A DNA stretch of 64,000 nucleotides from JAEUIE01 sp046350055 (GCA_046350055.1 JAXMBC010000001.1:1426001-1490000); one strand, 5' to 3'; shown: positions 35,414-44,942, numbered from the stretch's first letter. The notes: a model not told the origin generated them from the sequence alone. Program-made: numbers and translations.

Positions 35414-37147
35414 CTACTTCCCTGGTGCCAGGTTTTTGTAAAAGTCGGTCACCACGTTTTTCTGGGTCTGTGAGATTTTCTGCTGTTTGATGGCTTCGCT
35501 GGCCTGTTGCTTGGCCTGATCGAGTTCTGCAGAACTGATGGTGACCCGTTCCTTCACTTGATCTTTGCCGGGCTTGCCTTGCTTGGGACCTTCGCCGACG
35601 ACAGTGAGCTTGCCGTTGTTGGTGGATTTGGTTTTGGTGTTGGTGTCTTCGGACTTGGTGTCATCGAGCTTTTCATCACGGGCACCACCTTCGATTTCTT
35701 CATCGACTTTGCCACCCCGGCCCTGCTTACCACCTTGGCCACCCTTCCCATCACCATCGTCGCTGCCGTCGCCCTGTCCCCACGGATCCTTCTTTCCGCC
35801 ACCTTTACCGCCTCCCTTACCCTTCATGCCAGCGATGGCGTTTTTCAGATCCTGCAAATCTCCTTCCGTGAGCTTGAGTTCGCCAAGCTCATCTTCGTTC
35901 TGTTCCATTTTGCCTAGCTCTTCCGCCATCTTCTCGAGGGCTTCGCGGGCACCATCCTTGTCGCCCTTTTCCAATTGCTCAGCGGCATCCTTCATCTGCT
36001 GGGCCAGATCTGCAATATCTTTCAGCTTCTCCAGCTCCTTCTCGATCTTTTCCTTTTCGCGGGCCTTGGTTTCCGGGTCGAGGTTCGACTTCTCCAGTTG
36101 TTCGAGCTTCTCTTTCTGCTGGGCGATCTCTTCGAGCTTCTGCTTGAGACTGCCCATCTGCTTGGCCAGTTCCTTCATTTCCTCCTTGCTCATCTCGCCG
36201 TTCTTCATCTTCTCGGCCAGCTTGCTCATTTCCTTCTTGGCCTTGTCGAAGTCAGCCTTACTGAGTGCCTTGGTAAACTCCTCAGCTGGCCCTTTTTCGC
36301 CAGCCACCTTTTCTCCCAGTTCCAGCTTGAGCTGCTTCTTGATGTCTTCGATCTTTTCCTTGTGGGCTTCCTGCTGCCGCACTTTCTCGGTGAGCTTGGT
36401 CACATCTTCGAGCGACATTCTGGCTTCGGGAGTGCCTTCCTGGGTCTTCTCCAGTTTCTGCAGGAGTTGATCGATCTCCTTCTGAATGTCGTTGAGGTCA
36501 GCGGAACCAATGTCCTTGAGCCGCTTTTTCCGTTCTTCGTTTGCCTGTTTGAACGCATTCAGGTCGATGGGCTTTTTCTCTGTCTCCTTTGCTTCCCTGG
36601 TTTCCTTCTTCTCCGCTTCCTTGGCCGTGAGGGACAGGAGCCCAGCTGCGGGAAAGATCAGGGCGAGCGCGAGGGTGACCCCAGCAGCCAGGGGTGCATA
36701 CCAGGAACGACCCTGCGTGGTGAGCGGGAAACGTTCCGGGACATGTACTTCCTTGAGGCGGGCCTGCATCTGCTCCGCCAGCAGTTGGGCTGCCTCGCTT
36801 GCCTGCTGCTCCGGTTGGAGTGTGGTCAAAGTCAGAATGCGTTCATCGAGGCGGAATGCCTGGTCGAGGTCGAGTGCTGACTGAGCCTGCTCTGGTTGCC
36901 TGGAGAGAGCAATCACGCTGGCTACGGCGACACCGAGCAGTATCGAGCCAGTAACAACGACAGCTTCCCAGCCGACGAAGGTCCAACCGGCGAGTGGAAG
37001 TACGAGAGCTGCGACGATGCCAAGAAGCAGGCTGCTTGCCAGACACCAGGGGATTTGTGCGAGTAAAAGCTGCAGGCCTTGCCGTCGCCGGGTTTGCTGC
37101 ACCTTGCCATGGAGGTCTTTCATCAGCGAGGCGAGAGCAGGGACCAT
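35414..37147 (-). CDS. Membrane-anchored coiled-coil protein
   Basis: 577 residues. Two transmembrane helices near the start (LLLAQIPWCLASSLLLGIVAALVLPLAGW, VVVTGSILLGVAVASVIAL) are joined to DLDQAFRLDERILTL, a pattern common to planctomycete proteins of this type. A third helix lies at about 145-165. Residues 175-420 are an almost unbroken Glu/Lys/Leu coiled coil, then a Gly/Asp/Lys-rich low-complexity part (GKGGGKGGGKKDPWG) and a short C-terminal helical end. Probably a structural scaffold; no enzymatic motif. GTGGAG precedes the ATG. Confidence 0.8.
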   Translation of the reverse strand: MVPALASLMKDLHGKVQQTRRRQGLQLLLAQIPWCLASSLLLGIVAALVLPLAGWTFVGWEAVVVTGSILLGVAVASVIALSRQPEQAQSALDLDQAFRLDERILTLTTLQPEQQASEAAQLLAEQMQARLKEVHVPERFPLTTQGRSWYAPLAAGVTLALALIFPAAGLLSLTAKEAEKKETREAKETEKKPIDLNAFKQANEERKKRLKDIGSADLNDIQKEIDQLLQKLEKTQEGTPEARMSLEDVTKLTEKVRQQEAHKEKIEDIKKQLKLELGEKVAGEKGPAEEFTKALSKADFDKAKKEMSKLAEKMKNGEMSKEEMKELAKQMGSLKQKLEEIAQQKEKLEQLEKSNLDPETKAREKEKIEKELEKLKDIADLAQQMKDAAEQLEKGDKDGAREALEKMAEELGKMEQNEDELGELKLTEGDLQDLKNAIAGMKGKGGGKGGGKKDPWGQGDGSDDGDGKGGQGGKQGRGGKVDEEIEGGARDEKLDDTKSEDTNTKTKSTNNGKLTVVGEGPKQGKPGKDQVKERVTISSAELDQAKQQASEAIKQQKISQTQKNVVTDFYKNLAPGK

Positions 37148-37332
37148 GAATATACTCCACCTGAATATTGCTGATATTGTACGCTATTCCTCGGAGCAAC
37201 GCGAGGCGTGTCACAAGGAATCACTGTGAATAGGACGTAGGAAAGGCATCCCGAGTTTGCAGGGAACGAACTCGTCTTGCACCAGATACCTCAAAATGCG
37301 ACAAACATATCAGGTTGTGAGGAAATGATTTC

Positions 37333-38127
37333 ATGAAGCGATTGACTCTAGTTGTGCTGCTTGTGATGACGGGTTGTATGCCGTATCATCCTTCCCCCAG
37401 CAAGGTGACGACTGCCCCGCTGCCAACCATCAAGGGGCCTGCGGCAGTGATGAGCAAGCCACTGGAAGTACTGGAAAAGGCCATCGCTGCCCGGGGCGGC
37501 GAAGCCGCGCTCAAAAAGCTGTCCGCTGTTTCCTACCGCGGCAAAGGCATCTCTGCTCCGGGAGGCGTCATTTCTCCGTTCGTCTTCCGCACAACAAGTG
37601 CCCTGCCCGACCGCATCCGCGATGAACAGGACTACCAGGATGGCACCCGGTTTGTGCAGGTGTTTAACAAAGAGAAGGGCTGGCTTGCCATCAATGGCAA
37701 GGTCAAGGAGATCAATTCTGACCCTGCTGCCATCAAGTCACTGAAAGACCTGCTCTATGCCAATCAGGTTCTCACCTTGTTACCTTTGAAAGACAAGGCT
37801 TACACCCTGGAGCCACTGCCTGAGCAGCGGAAGGAAGGGGTGATGACGCAGGGCTTTGTTGTGAAACAGAAAGATCAACCCGATATCTCGCTCTTTTTTG
37901 ATAAGGAAACGGGTGAGCTGTTGCTGAGCAAATCCCGGGTCATCGATCCCAATGCTCTGGTGGAGCGTGATCAGGAAACACTCTACACCCAGTATAAAAC
38001 AGTGCAGGGCATCCCCTTCCCCATGCGCTGGGTGATCTACAATGATGGCAACAAGTCGATGGAACTGAGCTTCGAGGAACTGAAGTTTCTCGATAAAGTG
38101 GATGAGATCCTCTTCGCAAAACCCTGA
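37333..38127 (+). CDS. Lipoprotein of unknown function
   Basis: 264 residues with a lipobox (LVVLLVMTGC, Cys16) at the end of a typical signal, so it is likely acylated. The mature chain starts with a proline-rich linker, then a beta-rich body: ISPFVFRTTSALPDRIRDEQDYQDGTRFVQVFNKEKGWLAINGKVKEI, consistent with a LolA/LolB-like or outer-membrane-lipoprotein fold. AGGAA precedes the ATG. Its stop codon overlaps the start of the next gene by one base (TGATG). Confidence 0.75.
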   Translation: MKRLTLVVLLVMTGCMPYHPSPSKVTTAPLPTIKGPAAVMSKPLEVLEKAIAARGGEAALKKLSAVSYRGKGISAPGGVISPFVFRTTSALPDRIRDEQDYQDGTRFVQVFNKEKGWLAINGKVKEINSDPAAIKSLKDLLYANQVLTLLPLKDKAYTLEPLPEQRKEGVMTQGFVVKQKDQPDISLFFDKETGELLLSKSRVIDPNALVERDQETLYTQYKTVQGIPFPMRWVIYNDGNKSMELSFEELKFLDKVDEILFAKP

Positions 38128-39275
38128 TGCCCCAGCAGCCGATCTACCTGGACTACAATGCTACCACCCCGCTCGATCCGGCGGTGGTGGAAGCAATGCT
38201 GCCAGCACTGCAAACACACTTTGGCAACCCCTCCAGCAGCCATGCCTATGGCCGTTATGCTCAACACCTGGTGCAGCGAGGAAGACTGCAACTCGCCGAA
38301 CTGCTGGGCGCTTCGAGCGAGGAAATCGTTTTCACAGGCAACGGTACCGAGGCCAGTAATCATGCCATTCGTGGCATGGCCCAAACTCGTTGGGACGAGC
38401 GGCACCGCTGGCAGATCATCACCAGTGCAATTGAGCATCCAGCAACGATGGAGCCATGCCTGAAGTTGCGGGAAGCGGGGTTTCCAGTCACCTTCCTGCC
38501 TGTGGATCGCTATGGTGTAGTGGACGTGCAGGCTCTCCAAGAAGCATTGAAGCGACCAACGCTGCTGGTCACCATCATGCATTCCAACAATGAGATAGGA
38601 ACACTGCAGCCCATCACCGAGATCGCGCAGATGGCGAAGGCTCAGGGTGCTTGGATGCACACCGATGTCGCTCAGTCGCTGGGCAAGGTGTCCATCGATG
38701 TGGATACCCTTGGTGTCGATCTGCTGACGGTAGCGGGGCACAAATTGTATGCCCCGAAAGGCATCGGCGCACTCTACATTCGCACGGGCACTCGGTTGCC
38801 ATCGTTTGTGCTGGGAGCCGGGCATGAACGGGGCCGACGGGCAGGAACCGAAAACGTCCCTTACATTGTCGGCCTCGGCCAGGCGGCGGAAATCGTCCAG
38901 CATACTGCACATGAATCAGAACAGCAACTTCGCACCAGGCGCGATCGCCTCTGGCAACTCATCGAAACAGGTCTCAGCGAACGGGTCACGCTGCATGGCC
39001 ATCCGACTGAGAGGTTACCCAATACGCTCAACTTCAGCGTGCGAGGCTGGATCGGCGAAGAACTGCTTGAAGCTTGTCCGGGGATCGCTGGATCTACCGG
39101 GGCAGCCTGCCATGCAGGTAAGGTGGAAGTCTCGCACGTGCACACCGCCATGGGTGTACCGCTCACCATCGCCAAAGGAGCGATCCGACTCTCGGTTGGC
39201 CGCTTCACCACGAACGACGAAGTGGAACGCGGGGCGGCAGCTTTGATAGAGTCGGTGTTGGATTCCCGCATTTAG
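38127..39275 (+). CDS. Cysteine desulfurase (NifS/IscS family)
   Basis: 382 residues. The PLP fold-type I signature is complete: FTGNGTEASNHAI (phosphate-binding loop), HTDVAQSLGKVSID with the Asp for the PLP ring nitrogen, Lys in VAGHKLYAPKGIGAL for the Schiff base, and the active-site cysteine in GSTGAACHAGKVEVSHV. It releases sulfane sulfur from cysteine for Fe-S clusters or tRNA thiolation. No isc, suf or mnmA gene is next to it. It overlaps the lipoprotein gene by one base. Confidence 0.92.
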   Translation: MPQQPIYLDYNATTPLDPAVVEAMLPALQTHFGNPSSSHAYGRYAQHLVQRGRLQLAELLGASSEEIVFTGNGTEASNHAIRGMAQTRWDERHRWQIITSAIEHPATMEPCLKLREAGFPVTFLPVDRYGVVDVQALQEALKRPTLLVTIMHSNNEIGTLQPITEIAQMAKAQGAWMHTDVAQSLGKVSIDVDTLGVDLLTVAGHKLYAPKGIGALYIRTGTRLPSFVLGAGHERGRRAGTENVPYIVGLGQAAEIVQHTAHESEQQLRTRRDRLWQLIETGLSERVTLHGHPTERLPNTLNFSVRGWIGEELLEACPGIAGSTGAACHAGKVEVSHVHTAMGVPLTIAKGAIRLSVGRFTTNDEVERGAAALIESVLDSRI

Positions 39276-39352
39276 GCGGGCAAGAGGTAGACGATCTGGC
39301 AACTCATGTCGTACGATGCACGTCTATAATAAGGAAGCACGCTGTCTCCGTA

Positions 39353-39681
39353 TCATTGCGGAATGTAGACGAGTTGATCCCGGAAGTCATCTGCACCACA
39401 CCCATGGCACAATAATACCAGTTGCTCAACGATCTGCCGAATCGAGTGGCCTTTGCGAACGAGAAACACACCAGGCAGAGTACGTCCAGCCTGCAAATGT
39501 TTCTGCACATGTGCGGGCATGCTTTCCAGATCGTGCGTCACCAGAATACGCTGACGGAACTCACACCATTGCAGAATGGATGGATGTCTAGAGCATACAC
39601 TGGGTCAACAACATTGTGACGACGAATGGCTTGCCATAGTGGTCCGCGCACATTCTCATCCAACAGCAGCTGCAACGACAT
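39353..39681 (-). pseudogene. DUF5615 (PIN-like) toxin, frameshifted
   Basis: Begins ATG at 39681 as MSLQLLLDENVRGPLWQAIRRHNVVDPVYALDIHP and should continue into WCEFRQRILVTHDLESMPAHVQKH, but the second part lies in another frame ending at 39353. The break falls in the tetranucleotide repeat ATCCATCC (minus strand, near 39580-39590). One more ATCC unit would restore a single frame, HPSILQWCEF. DUF5615 proteins have a conserved LLDEN start and HD motif, both seen. It starts two bases after the antitoxin stop. Confidence 0.75.
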
Positions 39682-39683
39682 GC

Positions 39684-39992
39684 TTAACCCACTTTGCGCC
39701 GCTGCAGTTTCAAACGCAGCGACTCCATATCCACTGCGGCACCTTGCAAGGCATTCTTCGCCATGCTTGCTTCCGCCTGCTGCAAATACTCATCTACTTC
39801 AGCCTTATTCTCCCAGTAAAATGCGAGCACTTTGTGGATAAGGGCAAAGCCCAAGGTTGGGAATTGCTGCTGCAGTGACTCGACCGATTGGCCTTCAAGG
39901 TAATACCACAGCAATTGACTGAGGCCGATGCGCGTACCTGTCAGTCGGATCGCTCCGAACTCGTCAGTCATGAGATAATCAGGTAGTGTCAT
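39684..39992 (-). CDS. DUF433-domain antitoxin-like protein
   Basis: 102 residues. DUF433 helix-turn-helix features are clear: TGTRIGLSQLLWYYLEGQSVESLQQQFPTLGFALIHKVLAFYWENKAEVDEYLQQ. Such proteins are usually paired with a DUF5615 toxin. The toxin gene starts at once downstream but is frameshifted in this sequence, so the antitoxin may be all that functions. It probably regulates its own operon by analogy. Confidence 0.85.
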   Translation of the reverse strand: MTLPDYLMTDEFGAIRLTGTRIGLSQLLWYYLEGQSVESLQQQFPTLGFALIHKVLAFYWENKAEVDEYLQQAEASMAKNALQGAAVDMESLRLKLQRRKVG

Positions 39993-40244
39993 GCGAATTC
40001 CAATCTTTCGCCAATGATACCAGCGCGGTAAGGTAAACTCAATGGTGTTGGATTGGGCACCGGCATAAGCGGATTACTCTGATAATGCCTACCACCCGCA
40101 GGGCTTACCCAGCTTTCTTGCCCCTTGTTGAAATGAATCGAAGATAACAACAGTTCCTCCATACGCATCGCCGATGCTACAGGGTTTGTCTTTGACCCTG
40201 CCCACCCAGCTTCCATACTTGTCGACTGCTGGGGGAACAGCATC

Positions 40245-41051
40245 ATGCGACTGGCTGCCATCGATTACCATCTGCGAACCAACGACGCCCGGTTGTGCAC
40301 CCAGGCTAAAGCGCTGGGCATTGCTGCACTCGAGATAACCCGTAGTACCCTCCTGCCTGAACATCGCTGGCTGGGCCAGCCCGATGGCACCACCCGCTGG
40401 TACTCGGCTGCACTCTCCATGGGCATCGCCATCGAGTCGCTGTCCGCTTCCTTTGCATACGAATGGTCGCCTCTGGATCGACAAGGCCGGCCAGACACGA
40501 CAATCATCGACGCAGTGGCGGACCTGGTGAATTCAGCAGCCTATGTTGGTGCCCGGATGGTGCATCTGCCTTGCCTGGAATCGCCTCCTCCCCGGGAAGT
40601 GAGCGATTGCAGGAAGATCATGGAGCACTTCCACCCCATCTTCGAGAAAGCCCACGAACGGCATATCGTGGTGTGTCTGGAAACCTACTGGCCTGCTGAT
40701 GTAGCCCGTCGTCTGACCCAGTTCGACCCGACTGTGTTCCAGGTAAGCTTTGATGTGGGAAATTGCGTAGCACTGGGCCGTGATCCTGCGATTGAACTCG
40801 ATATTCTAAGTGACAGCCTGGGTCAGTTGCGACTGCGAGACCGCCGTCGACATGAAATCTTCCGCAGCCTGCCCCTGGGGCATGGCGATGTCGACTGGTC
40901 GAGTGTGCAGCAACAAGTCGTCAGGCTGTCGCAACGGCCGCAGGTGGTGCTCGCGTCCTCGGGCGGAGCATCGATTATTGAATCTCACGCTTCAGCACAT
41001 CGGCTGCTGTATCAGTTGCTTACCGAGACACACTTCAGCCGCGTGGCGTAG
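40245..41051 (+). CDS. Sugar phosphate isomerase/epimerase-like protein
   Basis: 268 residues without a signal peptide. A TIM-barrel of the AP endonuclease 2 family: MRLAAIDYHLRTNDARLCTQAKALGIAALEITR at the start, ARMVHLPCLES, the acid in VVCLETYW, the barrel end VSFDVGNCVALG, and GHGDVDWSSV near the C-terminus. The Glu/Asp/His positions fit a divalent metal site. Substrate unknown. It differs from the Tat-exported relative at 1720, being cytoplasmic. A hairpin at 41087-41106 follows. Confidence 0.82.
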   Translation: MRLAAIDYHLRTNDARLCTQAKALGIAALEITRSTLLPEHRWLGQPDGTTRWYSAALSMGIAIESLSASFAYEWSPLDRQGRPDTTIIDAVADLVNSAAYVGARMVHLPCLESPPPREVSDCRKIMEHFHPIFEKAHERHIVVCLETYWPADVARRLTQFDPTVFQVSFDVGNCVALGRDPAIELDILSDSLGQLRLRDRRRHEIFRSLPLGHGDVDWSSVQQQVVRLSQRPQVVLASSGGASIIESHASAHRLLYQLLTETHFSRVA

Positions 41052-41086
41052 TGTCACAGCTTCCTGCACATCCAGAAAACGAAACA

Positions 41087-41106
41087 GGGGCAATGGATAT
41101 TGCCCC
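41087..41106. terminator. Hairpin between convergent genes
   Basis: GGGGCAAT (41087-41094) and ATTGCCCC (41099-41106) form a perfect 8-base stem with the loop GGAT, followed by TTCGTT. On the minus strand the stem is followed by TGTTTC. Serves the sugar isomerase gene and the DUF1552 gene, whose stops flank it. Confidence 0.65.
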
Positions 41107-41153
41107 TTCGTTCACCGGTTCATTCGTAATGGACGCCTCATCCCACTGGTAGT

Positions 41154-42464
41154 TTAGAGGTCGGTCAGCACACCGTTGCTGTCGCCGAAGCGTTTCTGCT
41201 GGATGCCCAGTTTGTTGAGCATGGCAACATACAGATTGGCGATGGGGGTGTTGAAGGCGTATTTGATGTGACGACCGGGATTAAGCGTCCCGCCACCCTT
41301 ACCGAAGAGCAGGATGGGCAACTGGTCGTGATTGTGGCGGTTGCCATCGCCGATGCCGGAGCCGTACACGAGCATCATATTGTCGAGCAGGGTGCCGTTG
41401 CCTTCCTTTACTGCCTTGAGCTTGCCAATCAGGTAAGCCAGGTGATCGAGGTGGAACTGGTTGATACGGCTGATCTTCTGATGCTTTTCCTTGTCGCCAC
41501 CATGGTGGGAAAGATCGTGGTGACCTTCGGGAACGCCGATGAACTTGTAGCTGCGGTTGGAACCTTCGTTAGCAAAGACAAAGGTGCTGAAGCGAGTGAG
41601 GTCGGCCTGGAAGGCGAGCACTTGCAGATCAGCCAGGGCTTTCATGTGCTCTGAGTATTCCTTGGGGATGCCCGTTGGCTTTTCGATTGGTGGCTTGATT
41701 TCGACGTTCTCTTTCTTGTTCCGCTGGAGGGAGTTCTCCATTTCACGAATGGAGGTGAGGTACTCATCGAGCTTGCGTTTGTCTGCACCGCCGAGCTTGC
41801 TTTCCAGACTCCTGGCATCGTCCATCACGGCATCGAGCACGCTCAAGCGATCATCGTTATTCTTGGGTTTACCGTAGAGGCGATCAAAGACCTGCTTGGG
41901 ATCCACTTCCTTGGGCATCGGGGTTTGTTCCGAGCGCCAGGAGAGGTTATTCGAATAGGCACAGGAGTAGCCTGAATCGCAATTGCCGGCGTTCATGCCC
42001 TTGTCGCAGCCGATTTCGAGCGAGGAGAGCTTGGTGTGGTGACCCAGTTGTGAAGCGGCCAGCTGATCGACCGACATGCCGATGCGGATATCCGCGCCGG
42101 CAGTCTTCTTGGGCTGGCTGCAGGTCAGGAAGGCCGACATGGCACGGGCGTGGTCGCCGGGGCCATCGCCATTGGCTCGGGCTTTATCGCAGGTGAGGCC
42201 GGTGAGGACACTGAAGTCGTTCTTGAAGTCGGCCAGCTTGCTGAGCAGCGGAGTGATCTTGTAGTCAGTTCCTACTTCAGCAGGAGTCCAGTCTTCCATG
42301 TGCAGACCGTTAGGCACATAGACAAACGCCATGCGAACCGGTGCTTTAGCTGCAGGAGCAGCGAACACACCGCGTGGCAGCATGGCATCGAGGAAGGGAA
42401 GGGCAATGGCAGCGGTAGCGCCCTTCAGCATGGCTCGGCGATTCAGCATGGGTTCACTGGTCAT
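41154..42464 (-). CDS. Secreted DUF1552 protein
   Basis: 436 residues with a Tat-like signal (NRRAMLKGATAAIALPFLDAMLP). The DUF1552 body follows: RMAFVYVPNGLHMEDWTP, GDHARAMSAFLTC, SLEIGCDKGMNAGNCDSGYSCAYSNNLSWRSEQTPMPKEVDPKQVFDRLY, SVLDAVMDDA, and ENSLQRNKKE. The DUF1501/1552 group resembles alkaline-phosphatase-like or sulfatase-like folds, but the activity is unknown. It is translationally coupled to the DUF1592 gene (ATGA 42461-42464), so the pair likely forms one complex. Confidence 0.9.
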   Translation of the reverse strand: MTSEPMLNRRAMLKGATAAIALPFLDAMLPRGVFAAPAAKAPVRMAFVYVPNGLHMEDWTPAEVGTDYKITPLLSKLADFKNDFSVLTGLTCDKARANGDGPGDHARAMSAFLTCSQPKKTAGADIRIGMSVDQLAASQLGHHTKLSSLEIGCDKGMNAGNCDSGYSCAYSNNLSWRSEQTPMPKEVDPKQVFDRLYGKPKNNDDRLSVLDAVMDDARSLESKLGGADKRKLDEYLTSIREMENSLQRNKKENVEIKPPIEKPTGIPKEYSEHMKALADLQVLAFQADLTRFSTFVFANEGSNRSYKFIGVPEGHHDLSHHGGDKEKHQKISRINQFHLDHLAYLIGKLKAVKEGNGTLLDNMMLVYGSGIGDGNRHNHDQLPILLFGKGGGTLNPGRHIKYAFNTPIANLYVAMLNKLGIQQKRFGDSNGVLTDL

Positions 42465-44794
42465 GATCCACCTTTGGCGGTTCGTCGCTTACAGAACGGT
42501 TCGCTGGTCACAATGGCTTGGATGAGGGCGGTCATAGTATCGCCCCTGGATTGTGTCGCTTTTGCTATTTCGACCACATACTGACGGTCGCTTGATTCCA
42601 GACCTCGGCCTAAAGCAAAGGTTATCATCTTTTCCGTCAGACAGCGACGGAAATCCTCGTCGCGCTGCTTCAGTATGGCTACGAGTTCAAGAGGCGTCTG
42701 GAACGATTGCCCGGAGGGCAAGGTACCACCCGGTTCAACGGGATGCTGGCCGTCCTTCGTCCGCCAGGCACCAATCGCGTCGAAGTTTTCAAAGCCGAAG
42801 CCGATAGGGTCCATGCGGTTATGGCAGGTGGCACAATTCGGGTTGGCCCGGTGCTGTTCCATTCGCTGCCGTAGCGTGCCCTTCAACTCGCTGGTGGCTT
42901 CCAGTTCAGGTACATCAGGAGGAGGCGGAGGTGGTGGTGTGCCCAGAATGGTCTCCAGTACCCACTTTCCTCGCTTCACCGGTGAAGTGCGGGTCGGATT
43001 CGAGGTCAACGTGAGAATGCTGGCCTGGGTCAGGATGCCTCGACGGGGAGTCCCTTTCAGACTTACCTTGCGGAAGTCGGCTCCCTTGACATCCTTGATG
43101 GCATAGTGCTTGGCCAGTCGTTCATTGACGAAGGTGAAGTCTGCATCCAGGAACTCGGTGAGCTTCAAATCGTTCTTCATGACTTCCAGGAAGAAGAGTT
43201 CTGTCTCCTTTTGCATGGCCTGTCGCAGTGGTTCATCAAAGGTGGGAAAACGTTTGGGGTCAGGAGTGGAGTTCTTCAGATTGCGAAGCTGCAGCCATTG
43301 GCCAGCGAAGTTCTCGATCAACGCTACAGCACGGGGGTCGCGGACCAAGCGGCGGGTATGCATCGCGAGCACTTCCGGGTCTTTCAATTTGCCCTGTTTG
43401 GCTGCCTCGTACAGTTGCTCGTCCGGCATGGTGCTCCAGAGAAAGTACGACAGGCGGCTGGCGAGTTCAAAATCATTGAGCGATCGAACCGAGTCCGACG
43501 TGCCATCCATCTCTACACGGAAGAGGAAGTGAGGGGACACCAGGATGGCCTGCAAAGGCAGTTTGAGAGCATCGCTGAAACTGTCGCCTCGTTTGTTGCC
43601 GATCTCGAAGAGTTTCATGAGCTTGTCGATTTCGCTGGTCTGGACAGGGCGGCGATACGCCCGCTCAGCCAGGCGTGCGAGATTCTGTCGTGCTGCGGCT
43701 TGCGCTGTGATGTTCTTTTCCGGCTGCACTACCAGAACCGGATGCTTCTCCACGACTTTGGGAGCATCGAGCGGGCCTTCAATACCCAGGCCGACGATCA
43801 CCACGTTCCGATCACTCTTGGTGGATGCTTCGTAAAAGTCATTCGTGTAAGCCAGGGAGATCTTGTGCTGGCCACCGGGCACCTGAGCCATGAATTCAAA
43901 GCTCTTGCGACCATCGTTGTCGGATTCAACGGGGACGATGCTGAAAGTCTTCAGCACTTTGCCATCGAGTTTCAGATCCAGTTTGGGTGCTTCGCTGCCA
44001 GCCTGCTGGCCGAAGGCACGGAAGCGGAGGGCATACTTCCCCGGCTTGGGGAATTCAAAGTTGACAAAAATTTCACCATTGCTGGCCAGGAGACGCGACT
44101 GGTTGTTCTTGCCATACGGCGACCCGACATTGCGAGGCTGCATCTCACGCCCCTGAAACCGGCGCACCGTAGTGGCAGCACTATTGTTCCTGGGCAGCAC
44201 TGCCTGATCAGCGATACGCTGGGCAGCATTGAGATATTTCTCCAGCAACAGTGGCGGAATGGTCAGCACATCGCCAATGTTGTCGAATCCATAACCAACA
44301 TCGTCGGCCGGAAAGTCGTCAGCCGGCTTGAAATCGACGCCAAGCAAATCGCGAACGGTGTTGTTGTACTCGGCCCGGTTCAGCCGACGCATGGTCACAC
44401 GACCGGGGTCACGCTTGCCGTTCAGATGGGCTTTGACAATCTGCCCGTCCAGCCAGCCCGTCAGCAGATCGAGTTCTGCACGAGTCGGTTTGGGTTTGCC
44501 GTCGGGTGGCATGTCGCCATTGCGAACATTGGTGAGGAGCGCCTCCATCACCGGGACTTTCTTCGTCAACAGTTCCGTGCTGGTGTATTGGCTGAGATCG
44601 AGATCACCCTTGGGTTTCTTGCCACCATGGCAACTGATGCAGTACTTGTTGAGGATCGGAGTGATCTGCTGGGTGAATTCATCAGGAAGGACACGAGGTT
44701 CCGCTGCATCGCCCGTTGTCGTGGAAGTGACGAGCAACAAGAAGCAAGCGATAGTGATTCCAAGCTCGACAGTGGTGGAGACCACAGTGCGCAT
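42461..44794 (-). CDS. DUF1587/1592/1588/1585 planctomycete cytochrome protein
   Basis: 777 residues with a signal peptide (VELGITIACFLLLVTSTTTGDA). A c-type heme motif CISCHGGKKPKGDLDL (PSCyt1) is near residue 53; DUF1587 follows (RVTMRRLNRAEYNNTVRDLLGVDFKPADDFPADDVGYGFDN), then a carbohydrate-binding-like beta domain, DUF1595, DUF1592 (DFELASRLSYFLWSTMPDEQLYEAA), DUF1588 (RRGILTQASILTLTSNPTRTSPVKRGKWVLETILG) with CATCHNRMDPIGF as a second CxxCH, and DUF1585 at the end. It is probably a periplasmic electron-transfer or polysaccharide-related protein. First gene of the operon with DUF1552. Confidence 0.9.
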   Translation of the reverse strand: MRTVVSTTVELGITIACFLLLVTSTTTGDAAEPRVLPDEFTQQITPILNKYCISCHGGKKPKGDLDLSQYTSTELLTKKVPVMEALLTNVRNGDMPPDGKPKPTRAELDLLTGWLDGQIVKAHLNGKRDPGRVTMRRLNRAEYNNTVRDLLGVDFKPADDFPADDVGYGFDNIGDVLTIPPLLLEKYLNAAQRIADQAVLPRNNSAATTVRRFQGREMQPRNVGSPYGKNNQSRLLASNGEIFVNFEFPKPGKYALRFRAFGQQAGSEAPKLDLKLDGKVLKTFSIVPVESDNDGRKSFEFMAQVPGGQHKISLAYTNDFYEASTKSDRNVVIVGLGIEGPLDAPKVVEKHPVLVVQPEKNITAQAAARQNLARLAERAYRRPVQTSEIDKLMKLFEIGNKRGDSFSDALKLPLQAILVSPHFLFRVEMDGTSDSVRSLNDFELASRLSYFLWSTMPDEQLYEAAKQGKLKDPEVLAMHTRRLVRDPRAVALIENFAGQWLQLRNLKNSTPDPKRFPTFDEPLRQAMQKETELFFLEVMKNDLKLTEFLDADFTFVNERLAKHYAIKDVKGADFRKVSLKGTPRRGILTQASILTLTSNPTRTSPVKRGKWVLETILGTPPPPPPPDVPELEATSELKGTLRQRMEQHRANPNCATCHNRMDPIGFGFENFDAIGAWRTKDGQHPVEPGGTLPSGQSFQTPLELVAILKQRDEDFRRCLTEKMITFALGRGLESSDRQYVVEIAKATQSRGDTMTALIQAIVTSEPFCKRRTAKGGS

Positions 44795-44916
44795 GAAAGA
44801 TCCTGATTATGAATAAATGATGACAAACAGGAGGGCTGGAGAGACAGTTAATGATACCTTGAGTTCGGTTGGATGTCGAGGGGATTGAACGGGCTAGCAC
44901 TCTAAACAATGAAAAG

Positions 44917-44942
44917 CCCTCTCGTACAAACGTACGAGAGGG
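44917..44942 (-). terminator. Intrinsic terminator after the PQQ propeller
   Basis: CCCTCTCGTAC (44917-44927) and GTACGAGAGGG (44932-44942) form a perfect 11-base stem. On the minus strand it is followed by CTTTTC. It lies 37 bases downstream of the stop at 44979. Confidence 0.75.

Noticed and set aside
43106..44806. 566-codon open frame on the plus strand
   Set aside because: It is the antisense shadow of the DUF1592-type gene, which has clear domains. Its translation has no recognisable motif and an odd composition.
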